Assembly (NCBI GenBank): GCA_950097015.1 | Contig: CATNEN010000038.1 | Location: 27,992,501 to 28,056,500, forward strand | Reading direction: 5' to 3' | Source: Macrostomum hystrix | Lineage: Eukaryota > Platyhelminthes > Macrostomidae | DNA: 64,000 nucleotides | In this document: positions 9,547 through 19,830 of the stretch, piece after piece | Numbering within the stretch: the first letter of the stretch is position 1 | Layout of the letters: the number at the start of each line of letters is the position of its first letter | Made by a program: the position numbers and the translations under genes | The notes under the pieces: generated by a model | Database searches by the model: none | What the model was told of the DNA's origin: nothing | The model's input: only the letters and a program-made list of their open reading frames with translations

Positions 9547-10197
9547 TTAAACGTCAGATTGTTCTGGAATTTTAGGTACAGAAGTAACTTTTTTGTTTTC
9601 GTCATTTTGAAAATTTTCTTGCGAAGCTTCACGTACACCAGCGCCATTCGCAGCAGCTGCACTCGAGTCTCCATGAACCAGTTGAACAATTTCAGGGGAG
9701 CCTTCTTCGGGATGACTTTCTCTTCTCCGACGACAAAAGGCAAAAATTTTCGTCCGCTTCTTAACCAGCATGGCGATAACGGAAGCTAAAAGCACAAAGG
9801 CTAAAATCGCCGAAGTAACAATCGCCACGGCTACACCGTGACCGTAACTACTGTCAGCGCCACCACCAATGCCACCGTTTGCTCTTGGACGCTGTGAGCT
9901 CCGTTCTCCATCTTGTCGACTGGAGGTGTGAGCCGAAGAAGAAGATAATGTCGATGATGCTTGCGTGGTCGTCGCGACGAAGCACTCGGAGGCCAGCTGG
10001 CGACATCTCTCCCGCATGAAGTCGGACAGGTCAGTCGGAGGCGGGTTTGTCATGCAAGGAGTCGGGCAGGCGTCGCACAGCCTGCTCAACGTGTTGAAGT
10101 AGTGTCCACTTTCGCATAGCGAGCCGTACGCGTAGCTTAGCAGGACAAAAACGAGACTGAAGATTAGTTCTAACGTAAAAGTTTTTGCCTGTCTCAT
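9547..10197 (-). CDS. Single-domain TNF-receptor-like type I membrane protein 3
   Basis: A 216-residue single-exon protein. The signal peptide (1-25) is followed by a cysteine-rich domain C28-x12-C41-x2-C44-x3-C48-x16-C65-x6-C72 containing GHYFNTLSRLC. A Ser-rich stalk comes next, then a transmembrane helix at about 126-149 (VAVAIVTSAILAFVLLASVI), then a basic stop-transfer segment (KKRTK) and a cytoplasmic tail of about 65 residues. ASQE near residue 190 fits the loose TRAF-binding pattern [PSAT]-x-[QE]-E; this is suggestive only. The minus-strand acceptor ttttctacag ends 2 nt before the ATG. It is in the same orientation as receptor 2 and shares its CRD motif, so the pair probably arose by tandem duplication. 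Confidence 0.72.
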   Translation of the reverse strand: MRQAKTFTLELIFSLVFVLLSYAYGSLCESGHYFNTLSRLCDACPTPCMTNPPPTDLSDFMRERCRQLASECFVATTTQASSTLSSSSAHTSSRQDGERSSQRPRANGGIGGGADSSYGHGVAVAIVTSAILAFVLLASVIAMLVKKRTKIFAFCRRRRESHPEEGSPEIVQLVHGDSSAAAANGAGVREASQENFQNDENKKVTSVPKIPEQSDV

Positions 10198-10485
10198 AGC
10201 TGTAGAAAATTAAGCTTTTTCTGAAAAAAACTCAAACCTTAGCTAAAGCAGCCGAGCACTAGAATTCATACCGGTAAGAGACGAAAACAGAGTTTAAAAA
10301 AACAACACTCATGACCAGCCTATAAAGTGTGGAATGTGTGAGGCGGGCTAATTCCTGTACATAGATAGCGTGAGTGGGAGAGTAAGTGTCTATATTGTTC
10401 GCAGATTAAAGTACAGCGATAAAACGTACACGATACATCGAATCGCTTTTGTTTGTTGCTTAAAGAGTCTTTTAAGCCTAGCGCA
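10198..10485. other. Upstream region of receptor 3; nothing further recognised
   Basis: Contains the splice acceptor just before the receptor 3 start and otherwise unremarkable sequence up to the 23-bp satellite. Confidence 0.3.
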
Positions 10486-12515
10486 CTGATTCTCAGTGTG
10501 GTTCTAGCTTGATTCTCAGTGTGGTTCTAACTTGATTCTCGGTGTGGTTCTAGCTTGATTCTCAGTGTGGTTCTAGCTTGATTCTCAGTGTGGTTCTAGC
10601 TTGATTCTCAGTGTGGTTCTAGCTTGATTCTCAGTGTGGTTCTAGCTTGATTCTCAGTGTGGTTCTAGCTTGATACTCAGTGTTGTTCTAGCTAGACTTT
10701 CAGTGTTGTTTTAGCTTGATTCTCGGTGTGGTTCTAGCTTGATTCTCGGTGTGGTTCTAGCTTGATTCTCGGTGTGGTTCTAGCTTGATTCTCAGTGTGG
10801 TTCTAGCTTGATTCTCAGTGTGGTTCTAGCTTGATTCTCAGTGGGGTTCTAGCTTGATTCTCGGTGTGGTTCTAGCTTGATTCTCGGTGTGGTTCTAGCT
10901 TGATTCTCGGTGTGGTTCTATAGCTTGATTCTTGACGTGGTTCTAGCTTGATTCTCGGTGTTGTTCTAAGCTTGATTCTCGGTGTGGTTCTAGCTTGATT
11001 TTCAATGTGGTTCTAGCTTGATTCTCAGTGTTGTTCTAGCATGATTCTCTGTGTTGTTCTAGCTTGACTTTCAGTGTTGTTTTAGCTTGATTCTCGGTGT
11101 GGTTCTAGCTTGATTCTCGGTGTGGTTCTAGCTTGATTCTCGGTGTGGTTCTAGCTTGATTCTCGGTGTGGTTCTAGCTTGATTCTCGGTGTGGTTCTAG
11201 CTTGATTCTCAGTGTGCTTCTAGCTTGATTCTCGGTGTGGTTCTAGCTTAATTCTCGGTGTGGTTCTAGCTTGATTCTCAGTGTGCTTCTAGCTTGATTC
11301 TCGGTGTGGTTCTAGCTTGATCCTCTGTGTCGTTCTAGCTTGATTCTCAGTGTGGTTCTAGCTTGATTCTCAGTGTGCTTCTAGCTTGATTCTCGGTGTG
11401 GTTCTAGCTTGATTGTCAGTGTTGTTCTAGCTTGATTCTCGGTGTGGTTCTAGCTTGATTGTCAGTGTCGTTCTAGCTTGATAATCAGTGTTGTTCTAGT
11501 TTGACTCTCAGTGTTGTTTTAGCTTGATTCTCGGTGTGGTTCTAGCTTGATTCCTGACGTGGTTTTAGCTTGATTCTCGGTGTGGTTCTAGCTTGATTCT
11601 CGGTATGGTTCTAGCTTGATTCTCAGTGTGGTTCTAGCTTGCTTCTTGGCGTGGTTCTAGCTTGATTTTTGACGTGGTTCTAGCTTGATTCTTGGCGTGG
11701 TTCTAGCTTGATTCTTGGCGTGGTTCTAGCTTGATTCTCGGTGTGGTTCTAGCTTGATACTCAGTGTCGTTCTAGCTTGATAATCAGTGTTGTTCTAGCT
11801 TGACTTTCAGTGTTGTTTTAGCTTGATTCTCGGTGTGGTTCTAGCTTGATTCTCGGTGTGGTTCTAGCTTGATTCTCGGTGTGGCTCTAGCTTGATTCTC
11901 GGTGTGGTTCTATAGCTTGATTCTTGACGTGGTTCTAGCTTGCTTCTCGGTGTGGTTCTAGCTTGATTCTTGACGTGGTTCTAGCTTGATTCTCGGTGTG
12001 GTTCTAGCTTGATTCTCGGTGTGGTTCTATAGCTTGATTCTTGACGTGGTTCTAGCTTGATTCTCGGTGTGGTTCTAGCTTGATTCTTGACGTGGTTCTA
12101 GCTTGATTCTCGGTGTGGTTCTAGCTTGATTCTCGGTGTGGTTCTAGCTTGATTCTCGGTGTGGCTCTAGCTTGATTCTCGGTGTGGTTCTATAGCTTGA
12201 TTCTTGACGTGGTTCTAGCTTGCTTCTCGGTGTGGTTCTAGCTTGATTCTTGACGTGGTTCTAGCTTGATTCTCGGTGTGGTTCTAGCTTGATTCTCGGT
12301 GTGGTTCTATAGCTTGATTCTTGACGTGGTTCTAGCTTGATTCTCGGTGTGGTTCTAGCTTGATTCTTGACGTGGTTCTTGCTTGATTCTCGGTGTGGTT
12401 CTATAGCTTGATTCTTGACGTGGTTCTAGCTTGATTCTCGGTGTGGTTCTAGCTTGATTCTTGACGTGGTTCTAGCTTGATTCTCGGTGTTGTTCTAAGC
12501 TTGATTATCGGTGTT
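10486..12515. repeat. Minisatellite, 23-bp unit (ggttctagcttgattctcgg + tgt)
   Basis: Roughly 88 tandem copies of a 23-bp unit with variants (ctcggtgt, ctcagtgt, cttgacgt, cttggcgt). Longer blocks repeat within it: a series with the insertion ggttctatagcttg recurs at about 11910, 12025, 12190, 12305 and 12400, indicating higher-order duplication. The same satellite lies on the other side of duplication copy A (17548-18433) and, past the LINE, at 23228-23300. Confidence 0.95.
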
Positions 12516-12878
12516 ATCTTTGAAATGTTAGGACTCGACAATGTAAAACTAATTTGTCGAGAACAATTAGTTTTTAAATGTTGATCAACGCGAAGGAAGG
12601 CTGGGCTGAATTGAAATGTTTATTAGAATCTTTTTTTGCTTTTCTGCACAAAAACAGTAGCGTAGGCAATTGGGTCTGCTATCAAACGAAGGTAGACGAA
12701 CTATTTCAACTAAGTCAAATGGTTAGATACGAGCATTAATGTTAGTTAAAGTCAGGCTTAGTTTCTAAAAAAAAATTATCGTCCTACTGCCTTGTACTAA
12801 CAAAGTAATAAGTTTTGTTCGCAAAGTGTTAATGAGTATTCTTCTCTCTCGAAACTGATGCGCTGATTTTGAAACCAG

Positions 12879-14183
12879 CTAATGTGCAACAGCGAGCTCA
12901 GCGTCCACCGAAGCGGCTACAAGATCCTGCAGCTGCCGGCAGCAGTCCCACATGTGGCTAACAAACTCCGGCTCGGTTAGAACCTCGCGATGCAACGGAC
13001 AGTCTAGATGGGCTGTGACTCGGAGCTCCACACCGGGCTGCGGAATGAGCTGTCCCTCAAGCGCATTGGTGAGCTTGTAAAATTTGATCTGCCTGAGAAG
13101 CACCAGGAAGGGCCATCGATTGTGACGTAGCACAAACGTTCTGTTCAGCTGCTCGCGGATGTACTCCAGCTTCTCGCCCAGGTGAGGATACCTGACACGG
13201 TAGGAGTGGTTCGGCGTTTCCCACAGCGCCGGAGCCCCGGCGGCAGAGGTTTCCAGGGGCGGCAATTCGCCGACCCTCTCAAACAGCTCCTGTAGCTCCG
13301 TCTCCAGAAAGCCTTCCTCGAGTAGGGTCTCGGCGACCTTGTCTGTTTCGTTGTTGACGAAAGAGGTGTCGAACTGCAGCCTGAAGTCGGCAACCTCGCG
13401 GAACGAGCCCTGGTAGTTGCTCCCTTTGGCAGTTACGATGTTCAGATTCCACTTGCTCTTATACAGCGTAATGGTCTTCATTTTCATATCCTCGAGGTTG
13501 TACATGAGCTCGAACTTTTTCAGCTGGCCGTTGAGCGAAGTGGTGAAAATCTGTCTCTCGTCACTACTGGCGACTTCTTCAAAGCCGCGCATGGCGAGAA
13601 AGTTCTCAATGGTGGCGTGATTCTCAATGGACTTCTCCGTCTCGAACGTCGACTTGATTCGCCTCACGTCTTCGTCATCGTTAAAGAATCTTTTTAGCAG
13701 CGCAGAACCCCGTTGAACGGTGCGATCTTCGAGCAATAAGCTGAAGTCTCCAAGGCGAGGTCCGGGCCGACTGTCGAAATGGAAGCTTCTGTGAACCAGG
13801 TACAGATCGCCTACCCTCATGTGCACCTTCAGGTGACAGGCTTCACTCCTCAGCTCCTCGCACTCAGCCACGGAAGCTGCGATCGACTGCATTTTTTCGC
13901 GAAATTTTTCGCAGATCTCTTCGTCAGTTGTGGCTTGAAACAGTGGCACCCTGATCCAGCCATTGTTAAACGATTCTCTAGCATAGTCGTTCAGGAAGCC
14001 CTTGTACTGTGAGAACACAAGCTGCGAACCATCAGAGCCGCACAGTAGGGTCCAAAAATTCCACGACTGGTCCCTGCCACCTCGACCGCGTCCTCTGCCA
14101 CCCCTGCCGCGTTCGCCTCCACGTCCTCTATTGTCTCCGCGTCCTCTGCCTCGCTCCCATCGGTTGTTAAAGTTGTTAGCCAT
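12879..14183 (-). CDS. RGG-box protein of unknown family, copy A (short)
   Basis: A 434-residue protein. Residues 1-37 are an arginine-glycine-rich tract (GRGRGDNRGRGGERGRG), typical of RNA-binding low-complexity regions. Residues 38-434 form a mixed alpha/beta-looking domain that I do not recognise (WNFWTLLCGSDGSQLVFSQY near the start, HMWDCCRQLQDLV near the end). It is about 176 residues shorter than copy B at 23689-25521, from loss within the RGG region, and also lacks a QRQRKP insert. Otherwise the two are nearly identical. Both frames are open, so both may be functional. Not a recognised transposon protein, but duplication next to satellites leaves that open. Confidence 0.6.
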   Translation of the reverse strand: MANNFNNRWERGRGRGDNRGRGGERGRGGRGRGRGGRDQSWNFWTLLCGSDGSQLVFSQYKGFLNDYARESFNNGWIRVPLFQATTDEEICEKFREKMQSIAASVAECEELRSEACHLKVHMRVGDLYLVHRSFHFDSRPGPRLGDFSLLLEDRTVQRGSALLKRFFNDDEDVRRIKSTFETEKSIENHATIENFLAMRGFEEVASSDERQIFTTSLNGQLKKFELMYNLEDMKMKTITLYKSKWNLNIVTAKGSNYQGSFREVADFRLQFDTSFVNNETDKVAETLLEEGFLETELQELFERVGELPPLETSAAGAPALWETPNHSYRVRYPHLGEKLEYIREQLNRTFVLRHNRWPFLVLLRQIKFYKLTNALEGQLIPQPGVELRVTAHLDCPLHREVLTEPEFVSHMWDCCRQLQDLVAASVDAELAVAH

Positions 14184-14399
14184 TAGTTAATTAAAGAACT
14201 CAACTATTGTATCGTTGTATCGTTAGGTACCTATTAGCACTGGCAGCTAGTGGCCTTGCTTTCGGTTTTGTAGCTTCTACTTGGTCTGACTACCTTGTTT
14301 TTTATATCTAAAAAATATGAGATTGTCCTTAGCAATTTCTTGGAAATCTTATTTGGACTCGAAGCCTAGTCTAAAGTCTATCCTGATGGTAGAGAGTGG

Positions 14400-14600
14400 T
14401 GATAATAAATGTACACGAGAGAGAGAGAATGAGAGAGAAGAGAATGTACATCAGCCCCACCCCTCTACCCCAACAGCGGAGACAGTGTACAGTTTGTTCA
14501 TTTGTGTAGCGCACCAGAATCCAAGCTTACTATACCACTGCTATATACAATACTATACTATACTATACTATACTTACTGTACTCGTAGAAACAGCGAAAG
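14400..14600. repeat. Short GA-rich and TATAC microsatellites upstream of the RGG gene
   Basis: A gagagagagaatgagaga stretch near 14418-14440 and a short tactatactatac run near 14550-14575. Both have counterparts in copy B (25754-25790 and 25893-25917) with different lengths. Confidence 0.7.
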
Positions 14601-14940
14601 CGAAAATTTATAATAGTTTCAAAAATCTCTGCATTCATGTGTTTATTTGCTCAGTTCATCCATGCTAGATCTGAGTGTGCTTCTGTATACATGTACAAAT
14701 TTGTATTCAAATGTATCCGTACAGGTAGCAGAACACACTAATTTATTTCAGCAACTATATCGATTGTTGAATCAATAGACTGAGATTGACAAGGTTGAGG
14801 GATACGAGACATTGGCATGAGTGGCATTGATTTCGGGGGGGGGGAGATTGACTCAGTTGAGATCGACACGGGGTGAACTTGAAAGTAAAACGAGTGAAAT
14901 GCCACAGGTAGGATTTATGCAGGTGAGAATGACGGATAAG

Positions 14941-15605
14941 ATTGACTCAGATGAGATTTATACAGTTAAGATTGACTCGAATGAGATTGACACGGATGAG
15001 ATTGACACGGATGAGATTGATTCGGGTGAGATTGACTCGAATGAGATTGACTCGGATGAGATTGACTAGGATGAGATTGACTAGGATGAGATTGAGTCGG
15101 ATGAGATTGACTCGGATGAGATTGACTCGGATGAGATTGACTCGGATGAGATTGACTCGGATGAGATTGACACGGATGGGATTGACTCGGATGAGATTGA
15201 CACAGGTGAGGTTGACGCAAATGAGATTGACACGGATGGGATTGACTCGGATGAGATAGACTCGGATGAGATTGACTCGGATGGGATTGACTCGGATGAG
15301 ATTGACTCGGATGAGATTGACACGGATGGGATTGACTCGGATGAGATTGACTCGGATGAGATTGACTCGGATGAGATTGACTCGGATGAGATTGACTCGG
15401 ATGAGATTGACACGGATGGGATTGACTCGGAGGAGATTTACACAGGTGAGGTTGACGCAAATGAGATTGACACGGATGGGATTGACTCGGATGAGATAGA
15501 CTCGGATGAGATTGACTCGGATGGGATTGACTCGGATGAGATTGACTCGGATGAGATTGACACGGATGGGATTGACTCGGATGATATTGACAAAGGTGAC
15601 AAAGA
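14941..15605. repeat. 15-bp minisatellite (gattgactcggatga), copy A
   Basis: About 44 copies of a 15-bp unit. Because the period is divisible by three, frames stay open and read EIDSD repeats or LTRMR repeats. No splice sites or conserved ends suggest real coding. A variant block (cacaggtgaggttgacgcaa) recurs at about 15200 and 15440, indicating internal duplication of about 240 bp. Confidence 0.95.
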
Positions 15606-15903
15606 GCAATTTAATTAGTGCTGTACAATCCGAATCTTTGTGCGGTCGAATATTTATTGTCTGTCAGCTGTATATTTGGCTAATAGTCATTGTCGGTACA
15701 CTATTTTGATTATAATGTATTTACGATTATAAAAAATATAGAATTAAAATTGACTTTTCATATGGTCGATATCTTTCTGAGTTTTTTTGAGTGCGCAAAT
15801 GACGATAGATTTATTACGAGCAAACTACTTAGCAGCCAAGGTCAAATAAGTAGTATAGTTGGAACGCGACAGTTCAAGCGAAAAGCAAAGAAAAGAAAAA
15901 CGC

Positions 15904-16155
15904 AATATTCTATTCTATACTACTCTATTCTATTCTATTCTATTCTATTCTATTCTATTCTGTTCTATACTATACTATTCTATTCTATTCTATACTATTC
16001 TATTCTATTCTATTCTATTCTATTATATTCTATTCTATTCTATTCTATTCTCTTATACTCTATTCTATTATATTCTATTCTATTCTATTCTATTCTATTC
16101 TATTCTATTCTATTCTATACTACTCAATTATATTCTATTCTATTCTATTCTATTC
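15904..16155. repeat. (TATTC)n pentanucleotide satellite, copy A
   Basis: About 250 bp of tattc repeats with tatac/tatat variants. The corresponding array in copy B is about 3.6 times longer. It lies directly downstream (minus strand) of the tensin PTB exon copy. Confidence 0.97.
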
Positions 16156-16164
16156 CACTCTCAC

Positions 16165-16405
16165 CGCCGATCCGAGTTGTCCAGTCCGCAGTGCAGCACA
16201 GACGCCAGTGAAAAGTGCTGCCTGAAGAATTGTCTGCGCTGCTGATCAGTTAGTGTGATACCATCTGGTCCAATTCTGAGCTGGCAGTTGGACACAGCCG
16301 GGGTTGTCTGATTGGCTCCTAGCAGCGAGCTGACAGCTCGGGTGACTGCCTCACTGCCAGTGAGCGACTCGACACCGATTGTACCAAAGTAGGCAACCGG
16401 AAAAG
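16165..16405 (-). pseudogene. Orphan tensin PTB-domain exon (duplicate)
   Basis: A 241-nt exon nearly identical to tensin exon 8 at 28883-29123, with the same acceptor (tttgccag) and donor (cggcg|gtgagag). It encodes the first half of a phosphotyrosine-binding domain (YFGTIGVESLTGSEAVTRAV, later GPDGITLTDQQRR). Its partner last exon is missing from copy A and no SH2 exon lies upstream. It can therefore be neither a full PTB domain nor a gene by itself, unless spliced into a neighbouring transcript. Confidence 0.8.
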
Positions 16406-16555
16406 CTGGCAAAGTGCAATTAGAGGAATATTCTTTCTTGATGAAAAAATATCCTTTTAAAAAGCTAAATATGTTTAGAAACCTTAACCAACGATTTGAG
16501 GAAATTGCATGTACAATTATAGAAAAATAAGCAATTCTAAGAAATATAAAATTTT

Positions 16556-17547
16556 CTTGGAAATTCTTGGAATATGCGTCTAAGATTCTTGGAAAACGCG
16601 TCTAAGATTCTTGGAAAAGCTTCAAAGATTCTTGGAAAAGCGGCTAAGATTCCTGGAAAACGCGTCTAAGATTCATGGAAAACGCGTCTCAGATTCTTGT
16701 AAAAGCGGCTAAGATTCTTGTAAAAGGCGTCTAAGATTCTTGGAAAAGGCGTCTAAGATTCTTGGAAAACGCGTCTAAGATTCTTGTAAAAGGCGTCTAA
16801 GATTCTTGGAAAACGCGTCTAAGATTCTTGTAAAAGGCGTCTAAGATTCTTAGAAAACGCGTCTAAGATTCTTGGAAAAGCTTCAAAGATTCTTCGAAAA
16901 GCGTCTAAGACTCTTTAAAAACCCGTCTAAGATTCTTGTAAAAGCGTCTAAGATTTATGGAAAACGCGTCTCAGATTCTTGTAAAAGCGTCTCAGATTCT
17001 TGGAAAAGCGTCTAAGATTCTTGTAAAAGCGTCTCAGATTCTTGGAAAAGCGTCTAAGATTCTTTGAAAATGCATCTAAGACTCTTTGAAAACGCGTCTA
17101 AGATTCTTGAAAAAGCATCTAAGATTCTTGGAAAAGCTTCAAAGATTCTTGGAAAAACGCGTCTAATATTCTTGGAAAACTCGTCTAAGTCTCTTTGAAA
17201 AAGCGTCTAAGATTCTTATAAAAGCGTCTAAGATTCATGAAAAACGCGTCTCAGATTCTTGGAAAAGCGTCTAAGATTCTTGGAAAAGCGTCTAAGATTC
17301 TTGGAAAAAGCGTCTAAGATTCTTGTTAAAGCGGCTAAGATTATTGTAAAAGCGTCTAAGATTCTTGGAAAAGCGTCTCAGACTCTTTGAAAACGCGTCT
17401 AAGATTCTTGCAAAAGCATCTAGGATTCTTGGAAAACGCGTCTAAGATTCTTGTAAAAGCGTCTAAGATTCTTGTAAAAGCGTCTAAGATTCATGAAAAA
17501 CGCGTCTCAGATTCTTGGAAAAGCGTCTAAGATTCATGAAAAACGCG
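16556..17547. repeat. 21-bp minisatellite (aagattcttggaaaagcgtc), copy A
   Basis: About 47 copies of a roughly 21-bp unit with length variants (aaaacgcgtct, aaaagcttcaa). In copy B the same array is only about 320 bp and lies inside tensin intron 7. Here it ends abruptly at a junction with the 23-bp satellite near 17548. Confidence 0.93.
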
Positions 17548-18433
17548 TCTTGATTCTCAGTGTTGTTCTAGATTGATTCTCAGTGTTGTTCTAGCTTGAT
17601 TCTTGGCGTGGTTCTAGCTTGATTCTCAGTGTTGTTCTAGCTTGACTCTCAGTATTGTTCTAGCTTGACTCTCAGTGTTGTTCTAGCTTGACTCTCAGTG
17701 TTTTTCTAGCTTGACTCTCAGTCTTGTTCTAGCTTGACTCTCAGTGTTGTTCTAGCTTGACTCTCAGTCTTGTTCTAGCTTGACTCTCAGTGTTGTTCTA
17801 GCTTGACTCTCAGTCTTGTTCTAGCTTGACTCTCAGTCTTGTTCTAGCTTGACTCTCAGTCTTGTTCTAGCTTGACTCTCAGTCTTGTTCTAGCTTGACT
17901 CTCAGTCTTGTTCTAGCTTGACTCTCAGTGTTGTTTTTGCTTGATTCTCGGTGCGGTTCAAGCTTGACTCTCAGTGTTGTTCTAGCTTGATTCTTGGTGT
18001 GGTTCTAGCTTGATTCTTGGCGTGGTTCTAGCTTGATTCTTGGCGTGGTTCTAGCTTGATTCTCAGTGTGGTTCTAGCTTGATTCTCGGTGTGGTTCTAG
18101 CTTGATTCTCGGTGTGGTTCTAGCTCGATTCTCGATGTGGTTCTAGCTTGATTCCTGACGTGGTTCTAGCTTGATTCTTGGCGTGGTTCTAACTTGATTT
18201 ACTGACGTGGTTCTAGCTTGATTCTTGGCGTGGTTCTAGCTTGATTCTCGGTGTGGTTCTAGCTTGATTCTCGGTGTGGTTCTAGCTTGATTCTCGGTGT
18301 GGTTCTAGCTTGATTCTCAGTGTGGTTCTAGCTTGCTTCTTGGCGTGGTTCTAGCTTGATTCTTGGCGTGGTTCTAGCTTGATTCTCGGTGTGGTTCTAG
18401 CTCGATTCTCGATGTGGTTCTAGCTTGATTCTC
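17548..18433. repeat. 23-bp minisatellite, second block (ggttctagcttgattctcgg)
   Basis: Same unit as 10486-12515, here enriched in the gactctcagtcttgttctag variant. It is interrupted by the LINE at about 18434; the array resumes at 23228. Confidence 0.93.
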
Positions 18434-18454
18434 TCTCTCTCTCTCTCTCTCTCT

Positions 18455-19830
18455 CTACTGGCCCCTCGGCCAAAGGCCATACAGGGGGCGCGCCAGCGCG
18501 CCCGTTGCCTCCAGGAAATCCAGCACCCTCTCCGGGTGCTCCTGCAGCAGGGACATCGAGCCGATGCCTTCAGAGCAGCGGCGCTCCTCCTCCCATCTCG
18601 GGCAGTCCAGCAGGAAGTGTTCCGTGTTCTCGACAGGGGCTTGGCAATGTGGGCAGACCGGGCTCTCCACGCGGCCCCAGCGGTGTAGGGTGTCCCGAAG
18701 GAAAGGGGCCCGGTTGGCCCGCAGCTGATAAAGGGCCACTTCCTGGTCCCGCCGCCTCCTGTTGCTTGGCGGCAGTGGCCTGCCCCCGCAGCGCCGGTGA
18801 GGGTGCTCCGCCGGAACCTCAGCCTCGTACTGGGCTTTGGCCCGGACGACGCTCTGCCGCCGGACCGCAGCCTGAATGGCACCTGCTGAAGCCCGGGCGC
18901 CTTCCTGAGGCAGCGCGCAGCCTTCCCGGGCCAGCGAGTCGGCTTCCTCGTTCAGGTGCAGACCCGCATGTCCCGGGATCCAGATGACTGTGAGCCGGTG
19001 TTTTTCAGCCAGCTGGTGCAGCAGGGCCACTGCCTGTGCCGCCCCATGGTCGTCCTGACACCGCTCCGGGCGCTGCAGCTTCTCGAAGAGCGCGCGGGAG
19101 TCGAAGAGCAGCCAGATGGTACGATGGGTCTGCCCCTCCAGCAACTCCCACGCCGCCTGCAGCCCCGCCGCTGCCGCCGCCGCCTCTGCAGATGTTGAGC
19201 ACGTGAGGCGCCCTGTCGCGACTGACCCGTTGACATCCGGGCCCGGTGCCCGCCGCCGGATCACGTAGCCGCCTCCCCCGTTCCGGACTCCTTCCTCCGC
19301 TGCCCCGTCCGTCCAAATTTGCAGGTCAGGCGGGTCCTTCTGGTGCAGGTTGTCCAGAGTGATCAGGGCTTCCTGCCTCCGCCGCCACTCCGGGTCCTCC
19401 CTCTTCGTGTTGGGCGTGCAGACAAACGACACTGCCATACCCCTCCACGGCCTCGGCAGCATGGTCACAGGCACCCGCTCCTCGGGATTGTCGGCACTCC
19501 TCCTGCAGCCAAAACCCCTCAACACTTGCTTGGCGGTATCCCTCCAGCTGGGCCGCAAACCCCCGCCTCGCGCCTTCAGCCTGCGCGCCGTGCATGGCTC
19601 CTGGGCCAGGCCTCCGAGCGGATGGGCAGCCGGGAACTGCCGGCACCTGGTGAGCAGCGCAGCAGCCTTCTCCTCGCAGATGGGGCCCAGCGACAGCAGC
19701 TCCGCGTCCGTCGTCAGCGCTAGCGAACGCGCCCCTGCCCCGACCCCCGTGATGATGCGGGCCGCTTCGGCGTTCAGCCGTTCCAACTGTTGTAGCCTTC
19801 GCGTTCTGTCGGCAGTTCGCCAACGCGGTA
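18455..19830 (-). pseudogene. LINE ORF 3' part: RNase H and terminal Cys/His domain
   Basis: Continues the LINE polyprotein after the insertion. It begins LQQLERLNAEAARIITG, a linker typically following the RT domain. Next is an RNase H domain with QIWTDGAA (first Asp), AEAAA (Glu), FDSRALFEKL (Asp) and VIWIPGHAGLHLNEEADSLA (His and last Asp), so all four catalytic positions look present. It ends with a CPHC-x7-EHFLLDC motif near 18603-18657, the Cys/His terminus seen in many LINE proteins. The last residues before the stop at 18455 are ordinary. Function: degrades the RNA strand during retrotransposition. Confidence 0.8.

Larger units (their letters stand above)
12508..17547. repeat. Segmental duplication copy A
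   Basis: Collinear with 23302-29590: same RGG-protein gene, the same 15-bp, TATTC and 21-bp arrays, and the same tensin PTB exon, with few base differences outside the arrays. Compared with copy B it lacks the stretch corresponding to about 27385-27950, which carries the last tensin exon. It ends inside tensin-intron satellite, directly joined to the 23-bp satellite at about 17548. This is the structure expected of an unequal tandem duplication. Confidence 0.9.

Noticed and set aside
13145-13393. Shadow frames within the RGG genes and the LINE (e.g. 82-codon minus frames, GC-rich plus frames at 19.3-23.2 kb)
   Set aside because: Their antisense or out-of-frame position over strongly recognisable domains makes them shadows.
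14947-15609. IRVNL / EIDSD repeat proteins on both strands (also 26270-27100)
   Set aside because: Simultaneously open in several frames of a 15-bp satellite; no unique protein sequence attached.
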